64,000 bases of DNA from Alkalimarinus coralli (lineage in GTDB: Bacteria; Pseudomonadota; Gammaproteobacteria; Pseudomonadales; Oleiphilaceae), in assembly GCF_023650515.1 (NCBI RefSeq), contig NZ_CP096016.1:1071001-1135000 (forward strand). Reading direction: 5' to 3'. Made by a program: the position numbers and the translations under genes. Positions 46,675 to 54,888 of the stretch are shown here, piece by piece; the stretch's first letter is position 1; every line of letters begins with the position of its first letter. The notes beneath the pieces were generated by a model. That model saw only the letters and a list, made by a program, of their open reading frames with translations. It had not been told where the DNA came from and searched no databases.

Positions 46675-47067
46675 AATAATTATTTGGTATCACGCATTGT
46701 AAATGATCTTAATGACCCTGAGGGCTAACAAGAATTGTTTCATCATATCTCGTTAATGAGGTCAAACGTTGGGATTTCAACGATAGGCGAGCGCCTTAGC
46801 TCTGCGGTGAATGATCCCATTAAAATAGTGGTTATGTCGATTGTAGGGTACATGGCCCCCGCTGACTAGCGTATTTGGGATTAATTATTGTTAATTCGTG
46901 TTGGGTTTCGTAGCCAGAATGGAAAATCGCTTAATAAGCGCAGGAGTGCTAAGCAGGCGGCTGATCAACTCCCAGTGTGGATTGTTGATCAGCCGCATGT
47001 AGCGATGGATAGCGACTTGGTCGTGCTATACAGAAGCAGTGGCTTAGAAAAGCCTAGCTGTAATGGC
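46675..47067. other. 393-base gap between prc and fadJ
   Basis: No gene that I can support. It contains the perfect hairpin at 46957-46996. A plus-strand frame of 72 codons across it has no ribosome site and no recognisable protein. The prc promoter must lie here on the minus strand; I could not name its boxes. Confidence 0.5.
46957..46996 (-). terminator. Long perfect hairpin after fadJ, possible transcript end
   Basis: GCGGCTGATCAAC (46957-46969) and GTTGATCAGCCGC (46984-46996) pair perfectly over 13 bases around a 14-base loop. It is downstream of fadJ on the minus strand. There is no U-run on either strand, so it may be a Rho-type or processing stem, or a DNA site, rather than an intrinsic terminator. 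Confidence 0.5.
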
Positions 47068-49215
47068 TTAGAACATCTCGTTCTTTTCGGCCTTATCTAC
47101 CAGTAATGTAGGCGGTGAAAAGCGCGAACCGTGCTCATTGGATAGTGCCTGCGCACGGCGATTAAAGGCTTGAATGCCATACTGGTTAATGTACTGAATG
47201 GCCCCGCCAGTCCATGGAGCATATCCGATGCCAAAGATACTGCCGATATTCGCGTCTTTGACCGATGTGAGCACCTTTTCTTCAATGCATCGCACTGTTT
47301 CTATTGATTGGATAAACAAAAACCGATCAATTAGATCCTGTAGGTTTGCATTAACAGCCTTTTCCTTGTTTACGAATAGGCGATCAAGCTCAGGCCACAA
47401 ATACTTCTTGCCTTTGTCCGGGTATTGATAAAAACCTTCTCCTGCTGCTTTCCCTTTTCGCTGATGGGTGTCTAGCATTGTATCGATCACCGCCTCGGCA
47501 GGGTGAGCATCCCAATGGCCGCCTGCGGATTCTACGTCATGCTTGGATTGGTCTCTGATATGCCTGACCAATGTTAAACTAACCTCGTCTATTAGCGCTA
47601 GCGGGCCAACGGGCATTCCTGCCAGTTGAGCTGCGTTCTCTATCGAGGCAGGGCTATATCCTTCCCCTAACATGGCGATGCCTTCGTTGACGAAGGTGCC
47701 GAATACGCGAGAGGTAAAAAAGCCCCGGCTATCATTTACGACGATGGGGGTTTTGTTAATCTGCAGGACAAAATCAAAAGCTTTGGCCAGTGTTTCATCA
47801 GACGTTTTGTCCCCGGTAATAATTTCTACCAGCTGCATTTTGTCTACTGGGGAGAAAAAATGGAGACCGATATAGTTTTCAGGTTTTGCAGAAGCCTCGG
47901 CTAATTGGCTTATTGGAATGGTTGAAGTATTTGACGCAAATATACCACCATCGGCCAGCTTAGGCTCTGCTTCAGCGGTCACGTTGGCTTTAAGCTTGCT
48001 ATCTTCAAATACTGCTTCGATAATCAGGTCACAACCAGCAAGGTCGTCCGCTTTATCGGTTGCTAAAATGCGATCAAGAATTTGCTGCTTTTTCTCAGCA
48101 CTCATCCGTTTACGTGACACACGTTTTGATAGCAGGGTATCGGAATATTGTTTTCCTTTTTCGGCCTGCTCTTCTGAAATGTCTTTTAATACGACATCAA
48201 TGCCGCTAATAGCAGCAGCATAGGCTATTCCGGCGCCCATCATACCGGCTCCCAGCACGCCCAATTTTTTGATCGTGCTTTTTTCAATACTGTTCGGGCG
48301 ACTGGCTCCAGCTTTTATTTCATTGAGTTGAAACCAAAATGTGCCGATCATATTTTTACTGATTTGACCGGTGACCAGCTCGGTAAAATAGCGAGCCTCA
48401 ATAGCCTGTGCCGTATCAAAGTCTACTTGGGAGCCTTCAACCGTCGCTGACATTATGGCCTCTGGGGCGGGGTAGCACCCCTTGGTTTTGTTCCTTAGCA
48501 TCGCAGGGGCGATAGCCAGCATTTGGGCAACCTTTGGGTTTGATGGCGTTCCGCCTGGAATTTTGAACCCTTTTATATCCCAAGGTTGCTTTGATTTTGG
48601 ATGGTCCAGTATCCAGTTTTTGGCCTTGGTCATCATTTCGTCGACATCATCTGCCAGTGCGTCAACTAACCCTGCCTTCAGCGCATCTTCGGCTTTGAGT
48701 TTTTTTCCTTCGATTAAATAGGGCAGTGCTTTCTCAAGCCCCAGTAAGCGAATCGTTCTTACTATTCCGCCTCCTCCAGGGAGCAATCCAAGAGTGACTT
48801 CAGGCAGACCGATTTGAACTGACTTTTCATTGAGGGCTATACGGTGGTGACAGGCAAGGCAGATTTCCCAGCCTCCACCTAATGCGGCACCATTGATGGC
48901 AGCAACAACCGGGATGCCCAGTGTTTCGATGGTTCTCATATGTTGTTTCAGCGCTTGAACCATAAGGAAAAATGGTTCTGCTTGATCGGGGCCAACGCTG
49001 ATGAGTTCATTCAGGTCTCCCCCAGCAAAAAATGTTTTTTTAGCTGAGGTGATGATAACTCCTTTGAGTGAATCAACCTCTTGTGTCACCCGCTCTGCAG
49101 TAGTTTGCAATGCGCTTCTGAATTCAGCATTCATGGTATTGGCTGATTGGCCCGGCATGTCAATAGTAAGTACTAATATGCCGTCACTGTCTTTTTCGTA
49201 TCGTATGGCTGTCAT
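47068..49215 (-). CDS. fadJ: FadJ/FadB-type fatty acid oxidation multifunctional enzyme
   Basis: A 715-residue fusion. The enoyl-CoA hydratase/isomerase half (about 1-190) has FFAGGDLNELI, GAALGGGWEICLA and LGLLPGGGGIVR. The 3-hydroxyacyl-CoA dehydrogenase half starts near 320 with LGAGMMGAGIAYAAA and has LHFFSPVDKMQLVEI and SRGFFTSRVFGTFVNEG. It carries out the two middle steps of beta-oxidation. ATG 49215 gives the normal start MTAIRYEKDSDG; the longer open frame to 49335 would run into the thiolase gene. It pairs with the thiolase gene upstream. FadJ versus FadB cannot be decided here. Confidence 0.92.
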   Translation of the reverse strand: MTAIRYEKDSDGILVLTIDMPGQSANTMNAEFRSALQTTAERVTQEVDSLKGVIITSAKKTFFAGGDLNELISVGPDQAEPFFLMVQALKQHMRTIETLGIPVVAAINGAALGGGWEICLACHHRIALNEKSVQIGLPEVTLGLLPGGGGIVRTIRLLGLEKALPYLIEGKKLKAEDALKAGLVDALADDVDEMMTKAKNWILDHPKSKQPWDIKGFKIPGGTPSNPKVAQMLAIAPAMLRNKTKGCYPAPEAIMSATVEGSQVDFDTAQAIEARYFTELVTGQISKNMIGTFWFQLNEIKAGASRPNSIEKSTIKKLGVLGAGMMGAGIAYAAAISGIDVVLKDISEEQAEKGKQYSDTLLSKRVSRKRMSAEKKQQILDRILATDKADDLAGCDLIIEAVFEDSKLKANVTAEAEPKLADGGIFASNTSTIPISQLAEASAKPENYIGLHFFSPVDKMQLVEIITGDKTSDETLAKAFDFVLQINKTPIVVNDSRGFFTSRVFGTFVNEGIAMLGEGYSPASIENAAQLAGMPVGPLALIDEVSLTLVRHIRDQSKHDVESAGGHWDAHPAEAVIDTMLDTHQRKGKAAGEGFYQYPDKGKKYLWPELDRLFVNKEKAVNANLQDLIDRFLFIQSIETVRCIEEKVLTSVKDANIGSIFGIGYAPWTGGAIQYINQYGIQAFNRRAQALSNEHGSRFSPPTLLVDKAEKNEMF

Positions 49216-49286
49216 GGCGTTTCTCGCTAAATAAGGTTCCGGGTTGAGCTTATTGGTGGATATTGTTTTTTGAGATACAGTGCCGA

Positions 49287-50495
49287 CTATATGCGCTCGA
49301 TTATGGTTGCAATGCCCATTCCGCCGCCAACACATAAGGTAGCAAGTCCATATCTCTTTTGGCGCCTTTCCAGCTCATCTAATAACGTACCCAGTATCAT
49401 TGCGCCGGTCGCACCGAGTGGGTGACCCATAGCTATAGCCCCTCCATTAACATTCACTTTTTCGTCTGGAACGTTAAGCTCTTTTTGGAAGCGCATGACG
49501 ACTGCGGCAAAGGCTTCGTTTACTTCAAACAGGTCAATGTCATCTATTGCTAACCCGGCTTTAGCCAGCGCTTTTCGGGCTGCAGGGGCAGGCCCGGTTA
49601 ACATTATTGTCGGGTCTGTACTGGTGACAGCGGTTGAGACAACGCGCGCACGAGGTGTTAAATTCAAGGCTTGTCCTTTGGCTTCACTTCCAAGCAATAT
49701 TGCGGATGATCCGTCAACAATCCCTGATGAATTACCAGGAGTATGCACGTGGTTTATCTGCTCGATGTAGTGATATTTTTTTGCTGCGACGCTATCAAAC
49801 CCCATCGACCCCATCATTTCAAACGAGGGCTTAAGCTGGCCAAGCGCATCAGCCGTGGTATTAGGGCGTATAAACTCATCACGATCGAGGATTGTCACAC
49901 CATTTTGATCGCAAACAGGCAGTACTGAATGATTGAAATAGCCTTGCTCCTGAGCGTAAGCGGCTTTCTTTTGGCTGTTTAGCGCAAACTGGTCTACATC
50001 TTCTCTACTGAAACCGTCTATGGTGGCGATTAAGTCTGCGCCGATCCCCTGTGGCATGAAACCTGTGGCCAAGTTGGTAGCTGGATCCATTGCCCAAGCT
50101 CCGCCATCAGACCCCATTGGTACGCGCGACATTGACTCTACGCCACCGGCAACCACGAGATCTTCCCAGCCAGAACGTATTTTCATTGCGGCTAGATTGA
50201 CTGCTTCTAGCCCTGATGCACAAAATCGATTCAGCGTCACACCGGCGACATTTTCATGCCAGCCCGCGACCAGTGCGGCGGTTTTTGCGATATCGGCTCC
50301 CTGGTCACCGATTGCTGTGACACAGCCCATTACGATATCGTCAATCTGTGAGGTATCCAGATCGTTTCTCGATTGAAGTTGAGACAAAACTGACGAGAGC
50401 AAGGTGATAGGCTTCACTTCATGCAAAGAGCCGTCTTTCTTTCCTTTACCTCGTGGTGTGCGAATAGCGTCGTAGATAAATGCTTCGTTTGTCAT
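49287..50495 (-). CDS. fadI: Acyl-CoA thiolase (FadI/FadA type)
   Basis: A 402-residue thiolase. The nucleophilic Cys is in [11 protein letters not shown] (about residue 90), the His in [15 protein letters not shown] and the second Cys in [10 protein letters not shown]. It cleaves 3-ketoacyl-CoA to acetyl-CoA and a shortened acyl-CoA. It is first in the fadI-fadJ operon, 71 bases before fadJ. Whether it acts on long chains or mainly as acetyl-CoA acetyltransferase cannot be told from sequence. Confidence 0.9.
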   Translation of the reverse strand: MTNEAFIYDAIRTPRGKGKKDGSLHEVKPITLLSSVLSQLQSRNDLDTSQIDDIVMGCVTAIGDQGADIAKTAALVAGWHENVAGVTLNRFCASGLEAVNLAAMKIRSGWEDLVVAGGVESMSRVPMGSDGGAWAMDPATNLATGFMPQGIGADLIATIDGFSREDVDQFALNSQKKAAYAQEQGYFNHSVLPVCDQNGVTILDRDEFIRPNTTADALGQLKPSFEMMGSMGFDSVAAKKYHYIEQINHVHTPGNSSGIVDGSSAILLGSEAKGQALNLTPRARVVSTAVTSTDPTIMLTGPAPAARKALAKAGLAIDDIDLFEVNEAFAAVVMRFQKELNVPDEKVNVNGGAIAMGHPLGATGAMILGTLLDELERRQKRYGLATLCVGGGMGIATIIERI

Positions 50496-50875
50496 AATTG
50501 TTTGCTCTTGGTTTGCGCTGGTGTTTTAGTATGCGCTGTTATCTATGTGCGCGCTGCTATCTATTCGGAGCGACTTGTTATCCTCCATCGCGTTATTGTT
50601 ACTCTCTTGCCTGAACCACTGGTGTCAGCGTTGAGAACAATGTTGTAGCTCTACCTTAGAGTAGCGAGAAACCAGAAAAAATGGCGATTGTTGACAAAAA
50701 CGTTAGCGAAAAGCGTCATTGAAATGATCTATTGCGATTTATCCATTTGAAAATCCAAGCAAATTAACTACTTTTATAGTTGACGGATTTATTTTTTCAT
50801 ATTTTTTATAGATTCATATCAGAGCCGCTGTTGCAAAAGCGTTTTAGCTATAACAATCAGGATGTGGGTATATTT
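50496..50875. other. 380-base divergent gap between fadI and the ComFB-like gene
   Basis: Promoters for both directions should lie here. I see an imperfect 18-base-spaced direct repeat, GCGCTGTTATCTAT (50533-50546) and GCGCTGCTATCTAT (50551-50564), just upstream of fadI, which could be an operator. No PsrA- or FadR-type palindrome was clear by eye. The right half is AT-rich. Confidence 0.4.
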
Positions 50876-51142
50876 ATGTCAATTTTGGATAATATTCAGA
50901 ACTACTATGAGCCTTTGGTTATCGAGACTCTGGCTGAGTTAAGGGGGGATAAATCCTATAGCGATGACTTTTTAGTGGACGTTGTTTGTGTGGCGTTGAA
51001 CCATCTTCCTCCACGGTATATAAGACATGAAGTCGATATGATCTATTATTTGTCTCCGGTTGAAGCAAAAGAAATGAGAGATAAAGTAAAAAAAGCCGTT
51101 GAAGACGCCCTGGATTACGTTGATAAAGGTCAGAGAGAGTAG
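50876..51142 (+). CDS. ComFB-family protein
   Basis: An 88-residue protein from ATG 50876. It matches the late-competence ComFB family: an N-terminal helix, then DDFLVDVVCVALNHLPPRYI and YYLSPVEAKEM..KV..AV..AL. ComFB-like domains in cyanobacteria bind cyclic di-GMP. Whether this one does is open. The gene stands alone, divergent from fadI and convergent with the DUF349 gene. A stem-loop follows at 51211-51240. Confidence 0.8.
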   Translation: MSILDNIQNYYEPLVIETLAELRGDKSYSDDFLVDVVCVALNHLPPRYIRHEVDMIYYLSPVEAKEMRDKVKKAVEDALDYVDKGQRE

Positions 51143-51154
51143 GTAAAACCAAGT

Positions 51155-51212
51155 CAGTTAAACCTGATTCAGTTAAACCTGATTCAGTTAAACGCTAATT
51201 CAGCTAAGCAGG
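51155..51212. repeat. Tandem 15-bp repeats after the ComFB-like gene
   Basis: Two perfect copies of CAGTTAAACCTGATT (51155-51184), one diverged copy, CAGTTAAACGCTAATT (51185-51200), and a fragment CAGCTAAGCAGG. It starts 12 bases after the stop codon of the ComFB-like gene. Confidence 0.9.
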
Positions 51213-51250
51213 TAAACCGGGCGTGATATGCCGGCTTACCTTGTCGTTTT
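51211..51250 (+). terminator. Stem-loop after the ComFB-like gene
   Basis: GGTAAACCGG (51211-51220), loop of ten bases, CCGGCTTACC (51231-51240; one A-C mismatch), followed by TTGTCGTTTT. It fits an imperfect intrinsic terminator for the plus-strand gene ending at 51142. Confidence 0.55.
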
Positions 51251-51267
51251 ACGGCGCGGTACTTTAT

Positions 51268-51322
51268 TTATGCCGTTACCCTAGATTCATGTCGTTACCT
51301 TAGATTTATGCCGTTACCTTGG
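51268..51322. repeat. Tandem 19-bp repeats that copy the 3' end of the DUF349 gene
   Basis: Copies at 51268-51286, 51287-51305 and 51306-51322 share TTATGCCGTTACCTTAGAT with one or two changes. Read on the minus strand, the copy at 51306 contains the stop codon of the DUF349 gene, and the next two copies lie just beyond it and also hold in-register stops (GGTAACGRCATRA). Confidence 0.9.
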
Positions 51323-54128
51323 CCAAAACGCTATCAACTCTGGTTTCAAGGTTTGTTCTAACCTCGGCGGGTATGAGGCAAAGTTGAAACCACTCAGATA
51401 AGTATTTCTCCAGCTCATCTCTTTTACTGCTGCTGTCTTTTTGGTTGAGTCCCTCTGACAGCCGGTTGACCTGAAGCTGCATTCGAAGCGCCTGGTCTTC
51501 CTGCGGTGAGTCGATCTCGGCAGCAATTTCACATTGAATGCATAGGCTTTTTGCTTGTTCGGCAGTGGCGTATTCACTGTTTATGTCAACAGCTGATATT
51601 GCTATTTTCCAGGTGTCAAACAACACCTGCTCAATGTTACTGATTTGCTCGTTTTGAGGGGGTGTTAGCTCTTGTGCAAACAACGCTGCACTATCCAAAG
51701 TCGCTCCTGACTGTAGTTTTTCTGCCGCGTCCCTGATTAGCTTTGATTTCTTGTTAAGTCCGAGCCAGGTTGAGTGCTCTTGCGCGACTCTTTGTTTGGC
51801 CTGGTTCGAGGCAATGTCGCTGAGAGTCTGCTCAAGTTTTTGACTGAGTCGCTCAAGCTCTTTCTTTGGAAGAGGTGAGACCCCTCTAAAACGCTGGCGA
51901 AACTCTGACAGCGTTTTATCGCAGTTCTCATTGATATCTCTAGATGCTTGTTCCGCCTCTGCACAGATCGCCTCGGCTTGTGCAATCGCCTCATTGATTG
52001 CCTGCTGCTTGCTTTCGTTTTCCGCATCTCTTCGCTTAAAAATCTCATCGCAGGCTGCGCGGTACTCCTTCCATAGGGCTCTATCATCTTTATGGAGTGT
52101 AATGCCTACTTTCTGCCATTCAGACTGAAGGGATTTGGCTTGTTCAATCGCTTCCGAAAGTGGCTCATGGGTAACGAGTGCTTGAGTTTTTTCAACAATG
52201 GCTTGTTTCAGCGCTTTATTACGTGAGCGCTCATCATTGAGGTATTGATCCATTTTAGCCAATAGCTCGTTGAATATTTTCTGTACTGCCTTGTTTTCTT
52301 TAAATTCAACGGGGTAGCACTCTTTCCACTCGTCCCGTGCGACGCGGTTAATTTTCTCAACGGCTTTCCAGTCGGTATTGTCCCAATCATTTTGAGATAT
52401 GAAGTCACTCAGCTGTGTGCAAATGGTTTTGCGCTTTTCTATATTGTTTCTTTTGACCGTTCTCTGCTCGTCAAAATAGTCACGGCACGGTGCGTATGCC
52501 GTGTCACAAGCTGTTTTAAATCGCTGCCATATTTTCTGATCAGAAGAGCCACCTAACTTTTTCCATTCATCTTGCAACGCTTTAATTTTATCGGCTTTGA
52601 CTTGGGGGGCGAGGTGTTGCTCAATCAACTTCTCTGCTTGCTCGCATAGTTCGGCTTGTTTGGGGGTTACAGCATATCCGTGCCAGTCTCTAAGTTCATT
52701 CAGCTGTTTGCCTAGAAGTTGGAGCCTTCCCGCGTAATTGGATGCTAAACCTTTGTCCAGGCCGTGTATTAGGTGGTTAAGTTCTTTGAAACCTTGGGAT
52801 GACTGCTTCAAAGCCCGGTTGCCAAGGTGTTGCTCCAGCCGTGTAATTTGCTCTTCAATTTGAGATTTTTGCTGGTCTGAAACCTGGATTGTTTGTTTTT
52901 TCTTCTCCGCAATGTTGCCAGCAAATTTTCTTAGTGACTTAAGCTCCCGGGGAGTGGCAAAACCATCCGGCCAGTTAACCTTATCTATAAATGCACGAAT
53001 TTCGTGGTGGGAGGCTGTCTGACGGTTGGGGGTTGCTTGGTCATCACCGGCTTCTGGGGAAGTAAACTGATCCTTGCCACTCATAAATGCTTGTGCTGAT
53101 TTAAGGTAGTGCTTTAAGTCCCCCATCAGTTGTTGATATTGCTTCTGCTCCGACTTTTCAACGGTGCTTTCTCTGGTTGCCTCTAACCATCTTGTTTCTT
53201 GTGTCTTGATGATCGCGTCAAGTGCTGGAAGTTCGCTTGCTGACTCCACGGGTGTTTGTTTAAACCGCTCGGCCGTTTGCTCAAGTATATTTAATGTTTC
53301 ATCCCGCTCGTTTTTCTGTTGCAGTGACTGTTGCTTGACTAAAGCTTCTTGCTCCTGATCCTGCTTTAATTGCGCGGCCTTTGCCAGACTTGCTTGTTTG
53401 CTGATTTCGAACCGCCGGATCAACGCCTCGTCAGCACCATCGCTTATATCGTTCCAGCTGTCTAAAAGAGAGGTTAGTTTCGCACCGTAGAGCTTTACCG
53501 TTTCGCTTTTTGCATGGGCTTCCAGAGACTCGATAACCGACTCTTGCTTTTCTTTAACTTCAGCCTGTTGTTTTTTATGGGCTTTGATCTCTTTTAGCTT
53601 TGATTTTGCGAGCTGATAGACTCGTTTATCTTTTGCTTTTGCCTGTTTTTCGATGGATGCTAAATGTGCTTCCTCAACAACCCGCTCAACAGCTGCAAGT
53701 CTGAGTTGGCTCAGCTTGGCGCTGACTGCGATGGTTTCAAGGGTAGAGGGGGAAAGCTTGAGGAGTGCGCCCTGGTACTGTTCTGCGTTGTCTGAGTTGA
53801 TAATAAGCTCAGTTAAAAGCGTTTCATCGGTTATGAGTTCGTAAATTGGAAGTGCATTGGATTTTGCCAACCCTTCCAAGCGGTCTTTTACGGCTGGTTT
53901 AATAAGTTCTGATGGCTCTTGGTAGAGGTTTAGCAGCGTGCTGATAGAGTCGATCTTATTGATAGCCGCTCGTCTTACCTGGTTGTCTGAATCATTTCTT
54001 GCTAGATCAAGCAGAATATTTTTGTCTTCTTCAGTTGAGGGGTTAAGTGTAGCGATATATTCTTTGCGCGTAATAGCGTTGGAACTTTTCCACTTAGGCT
54101 TAAACAGCTTTTTAAGAAATGCAGACAT
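51306..54128 (-). CDS. Large DUF349 repeat protein
   Basis: A 940-residue, highly charged, mostly alpha-helical protein. The N-terminal ~100 residues resemble HEAT-like repeats (NDSDNQVRRAAINKI). From about 500 to 760 there are at least three DUF349 units with the W..F...CD pattern, for example DEWKKLGG...WQRFKTACD and SEWQKVGI...WKEYRAACD. No membrane segment or enzyme motif is present. DUF349 proteins are common in gammaproteobacteria; their role is unknown to me. Its 3' end is part of a tandem repeat. Confidence 0.88.
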   Translation of the reverse strand: MSAFLKKLFKPKWKSSNAITRKEYIATLNPSTEEDKNILLDLARNDSDNQVRRAAINKIDSISTLLNLYQEPSELIKPAVKDRLEGLAKSNALPIYELITDETLLTELIINSDNAEQYQGALLKLSPSTLETIAVSAKLSQLRLAAVERVVEEAHLASIEKQAKAKDKRVYQLAKSKLKEIKAHKKQQAEVKEKQESVIESLEAHAKSETVKLYGAKLTSLLDSWNDISDGADEALIRRFEISKQASLAKAAQLKQDQEQEALVKQQSLQQKNERDETLNILEQTAERFKQTPVESASELPALDAIIKTQETRWLEATRESTVEKSEQKQYQQLMGDLKHYLKSAQAFMSGKDQFTSPEAGDDQATPNRQTASHHEIRAFIDKVNWPDGFATPRELKSLRKFAGNIAEKKKQTIQVSDQQKSQIEEQITRLEQHLGNRALKQSSQGFKELNHLIHGLDKGLASNYAGRLQLLGKQLNELRDWHGYAVTPKQAELCEQAEKLIEQHLAPQVKADKIKALQDEWKKLGGSSDQKIWQRFKTACDTAYAPCRDYFDEQRTVKRNNIEKRKTICTQLSDFISQNDWDNTDWKAVEKINRVARDEWKECYPVEFKENKAVQKIFNELLAKMDQYLNDERSRNKALKQAIVEKTQALVTHEPLSEAIEQAKSLQSEWQKVGITLHKDDRALWKEYRAACDEIFKRRDAENESKQQAINEAIAQAEAICAEAEQASRDINENCDKTLSEFRQRFRGVSPLPKKELERLSQKLEQTLSDIASNQAKQRVAQEHSTWLGLNKKSKLIRDAAEKLQSGATLDSAALFAQELTPPQNEQISNIEQVLFDTWKIAISAVDINSEYATAEQAKSLCIQCEIAAEIDSPQEDQALRMQLQVNRLSEGLNQKDSSSKRDELEKYLSEWFQLCLIPAEVRTNLETRVDSVLAKVTA

Positions 54129-54386
54129 GAGATTATTTTCACCGTTACTATTGTGTTTTATCTTCGCCTTACTGTTGTTAGGCTTAGTTAAACAACAATC
54201 TATTTAGTTTTCTGAAAGTTACGACCGTTAACCCGCTTACACTAAATCATAATAAGTTGGTTGCTGATGCTGGCTTTCAGTGTCGAAACAAGCCCCCAAT
54301 AAAAGTGGGCCGATTAGTTTGGGCCATAGTCTAACTCTGATTGTGGAAATGCGAAATATGTGCGTGAAGATATTTTGGGGGGATTC

Positions 54387-54878
54387 GTGAGCAAGCCTGG
54401 TTCTGAAATTGAAGAAAGCTCATCCCAGGGCGATGATGAGCGGCTGAAAATAAAAAATAGTATTATCAGGGCGCTTGTGAGGCGAGAGCACAGCCGCTAT
54501 GAATTAAAGAGTAAAATGCGACTTAAGTTATATGACGAAGCTCTGATTGATGCGGTTTTGGATCAGCTTGAGTCTGACGCTTTGGTTAGCGATGAGAGGT
54601 TTGCTGAAGCATACTGCTACCATCGAAAGTCTAGAGGGTTTGGCCCGTTGAGAATCTCTTCAGAGCTTAAAGAGCGTCAGATTTCGGAAAAGCTGATTGC
54701 CGAGTATGTTGACCTCGCGGAGGATGATTGGTTTTGCTCTGCATTGACCCAGAGAGAGAAAAAGTTTGGTAATGGTAAGGTGCGAGACTTTGCTCAAAAA
54801 GCTAAACAAATGAGGTTTTTGCAAAATAAGGGGTTTACCCATGAGCAGATTTCACATGCGATGGAGAGTGTTATCTAG
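54387..54878 (+). CDS. recX: RecX, RecA modulator
   Basis: About 163 residues from GTG 54387, with the RecX three-helix repeats: ALVRREHSRYELKSKMRL, VLDQLESDALVSDERFAEAY and RGFGPLRISSELKERQIS, then RFLQNKGFTHEQISHAM at the end. It inhibits RecA filament growth. An upstream GTG at 54360 is possible. recA is not next to it in this window, unlike in many relatives. The gene converges with mltF. Confidence 0.9.
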   Translation: MSKPGSEIEESSSQGDDERLKIKNSIIRALVRREHSRYELKSKMRLKLYDEALIDAVLDQLESDALVSDERFAEAYCYHRKSRGFGPLRISSELKERQISEKLIAEYVDLAEDDWFCSALTQREKKFGNGKVRDFAQKAKQMRFLQNKGFTHEQISHAMESVI

Positions 54879-54888
54879 CCAGCTCTTA

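Noticed and set aside
46888..47106. A 72-codon plus-strand frame between prc and fadJ
   Set aside because: It crosses the perfect hairpin and the end of fadJ, has no ribosome site and resembles no protein.
49216..49335. A 40-residue N-terminal extension of fadJ
   Set aside because: It would overlap the thiolase gene and add unusual residues; ATG 49215 gives the normal family start.
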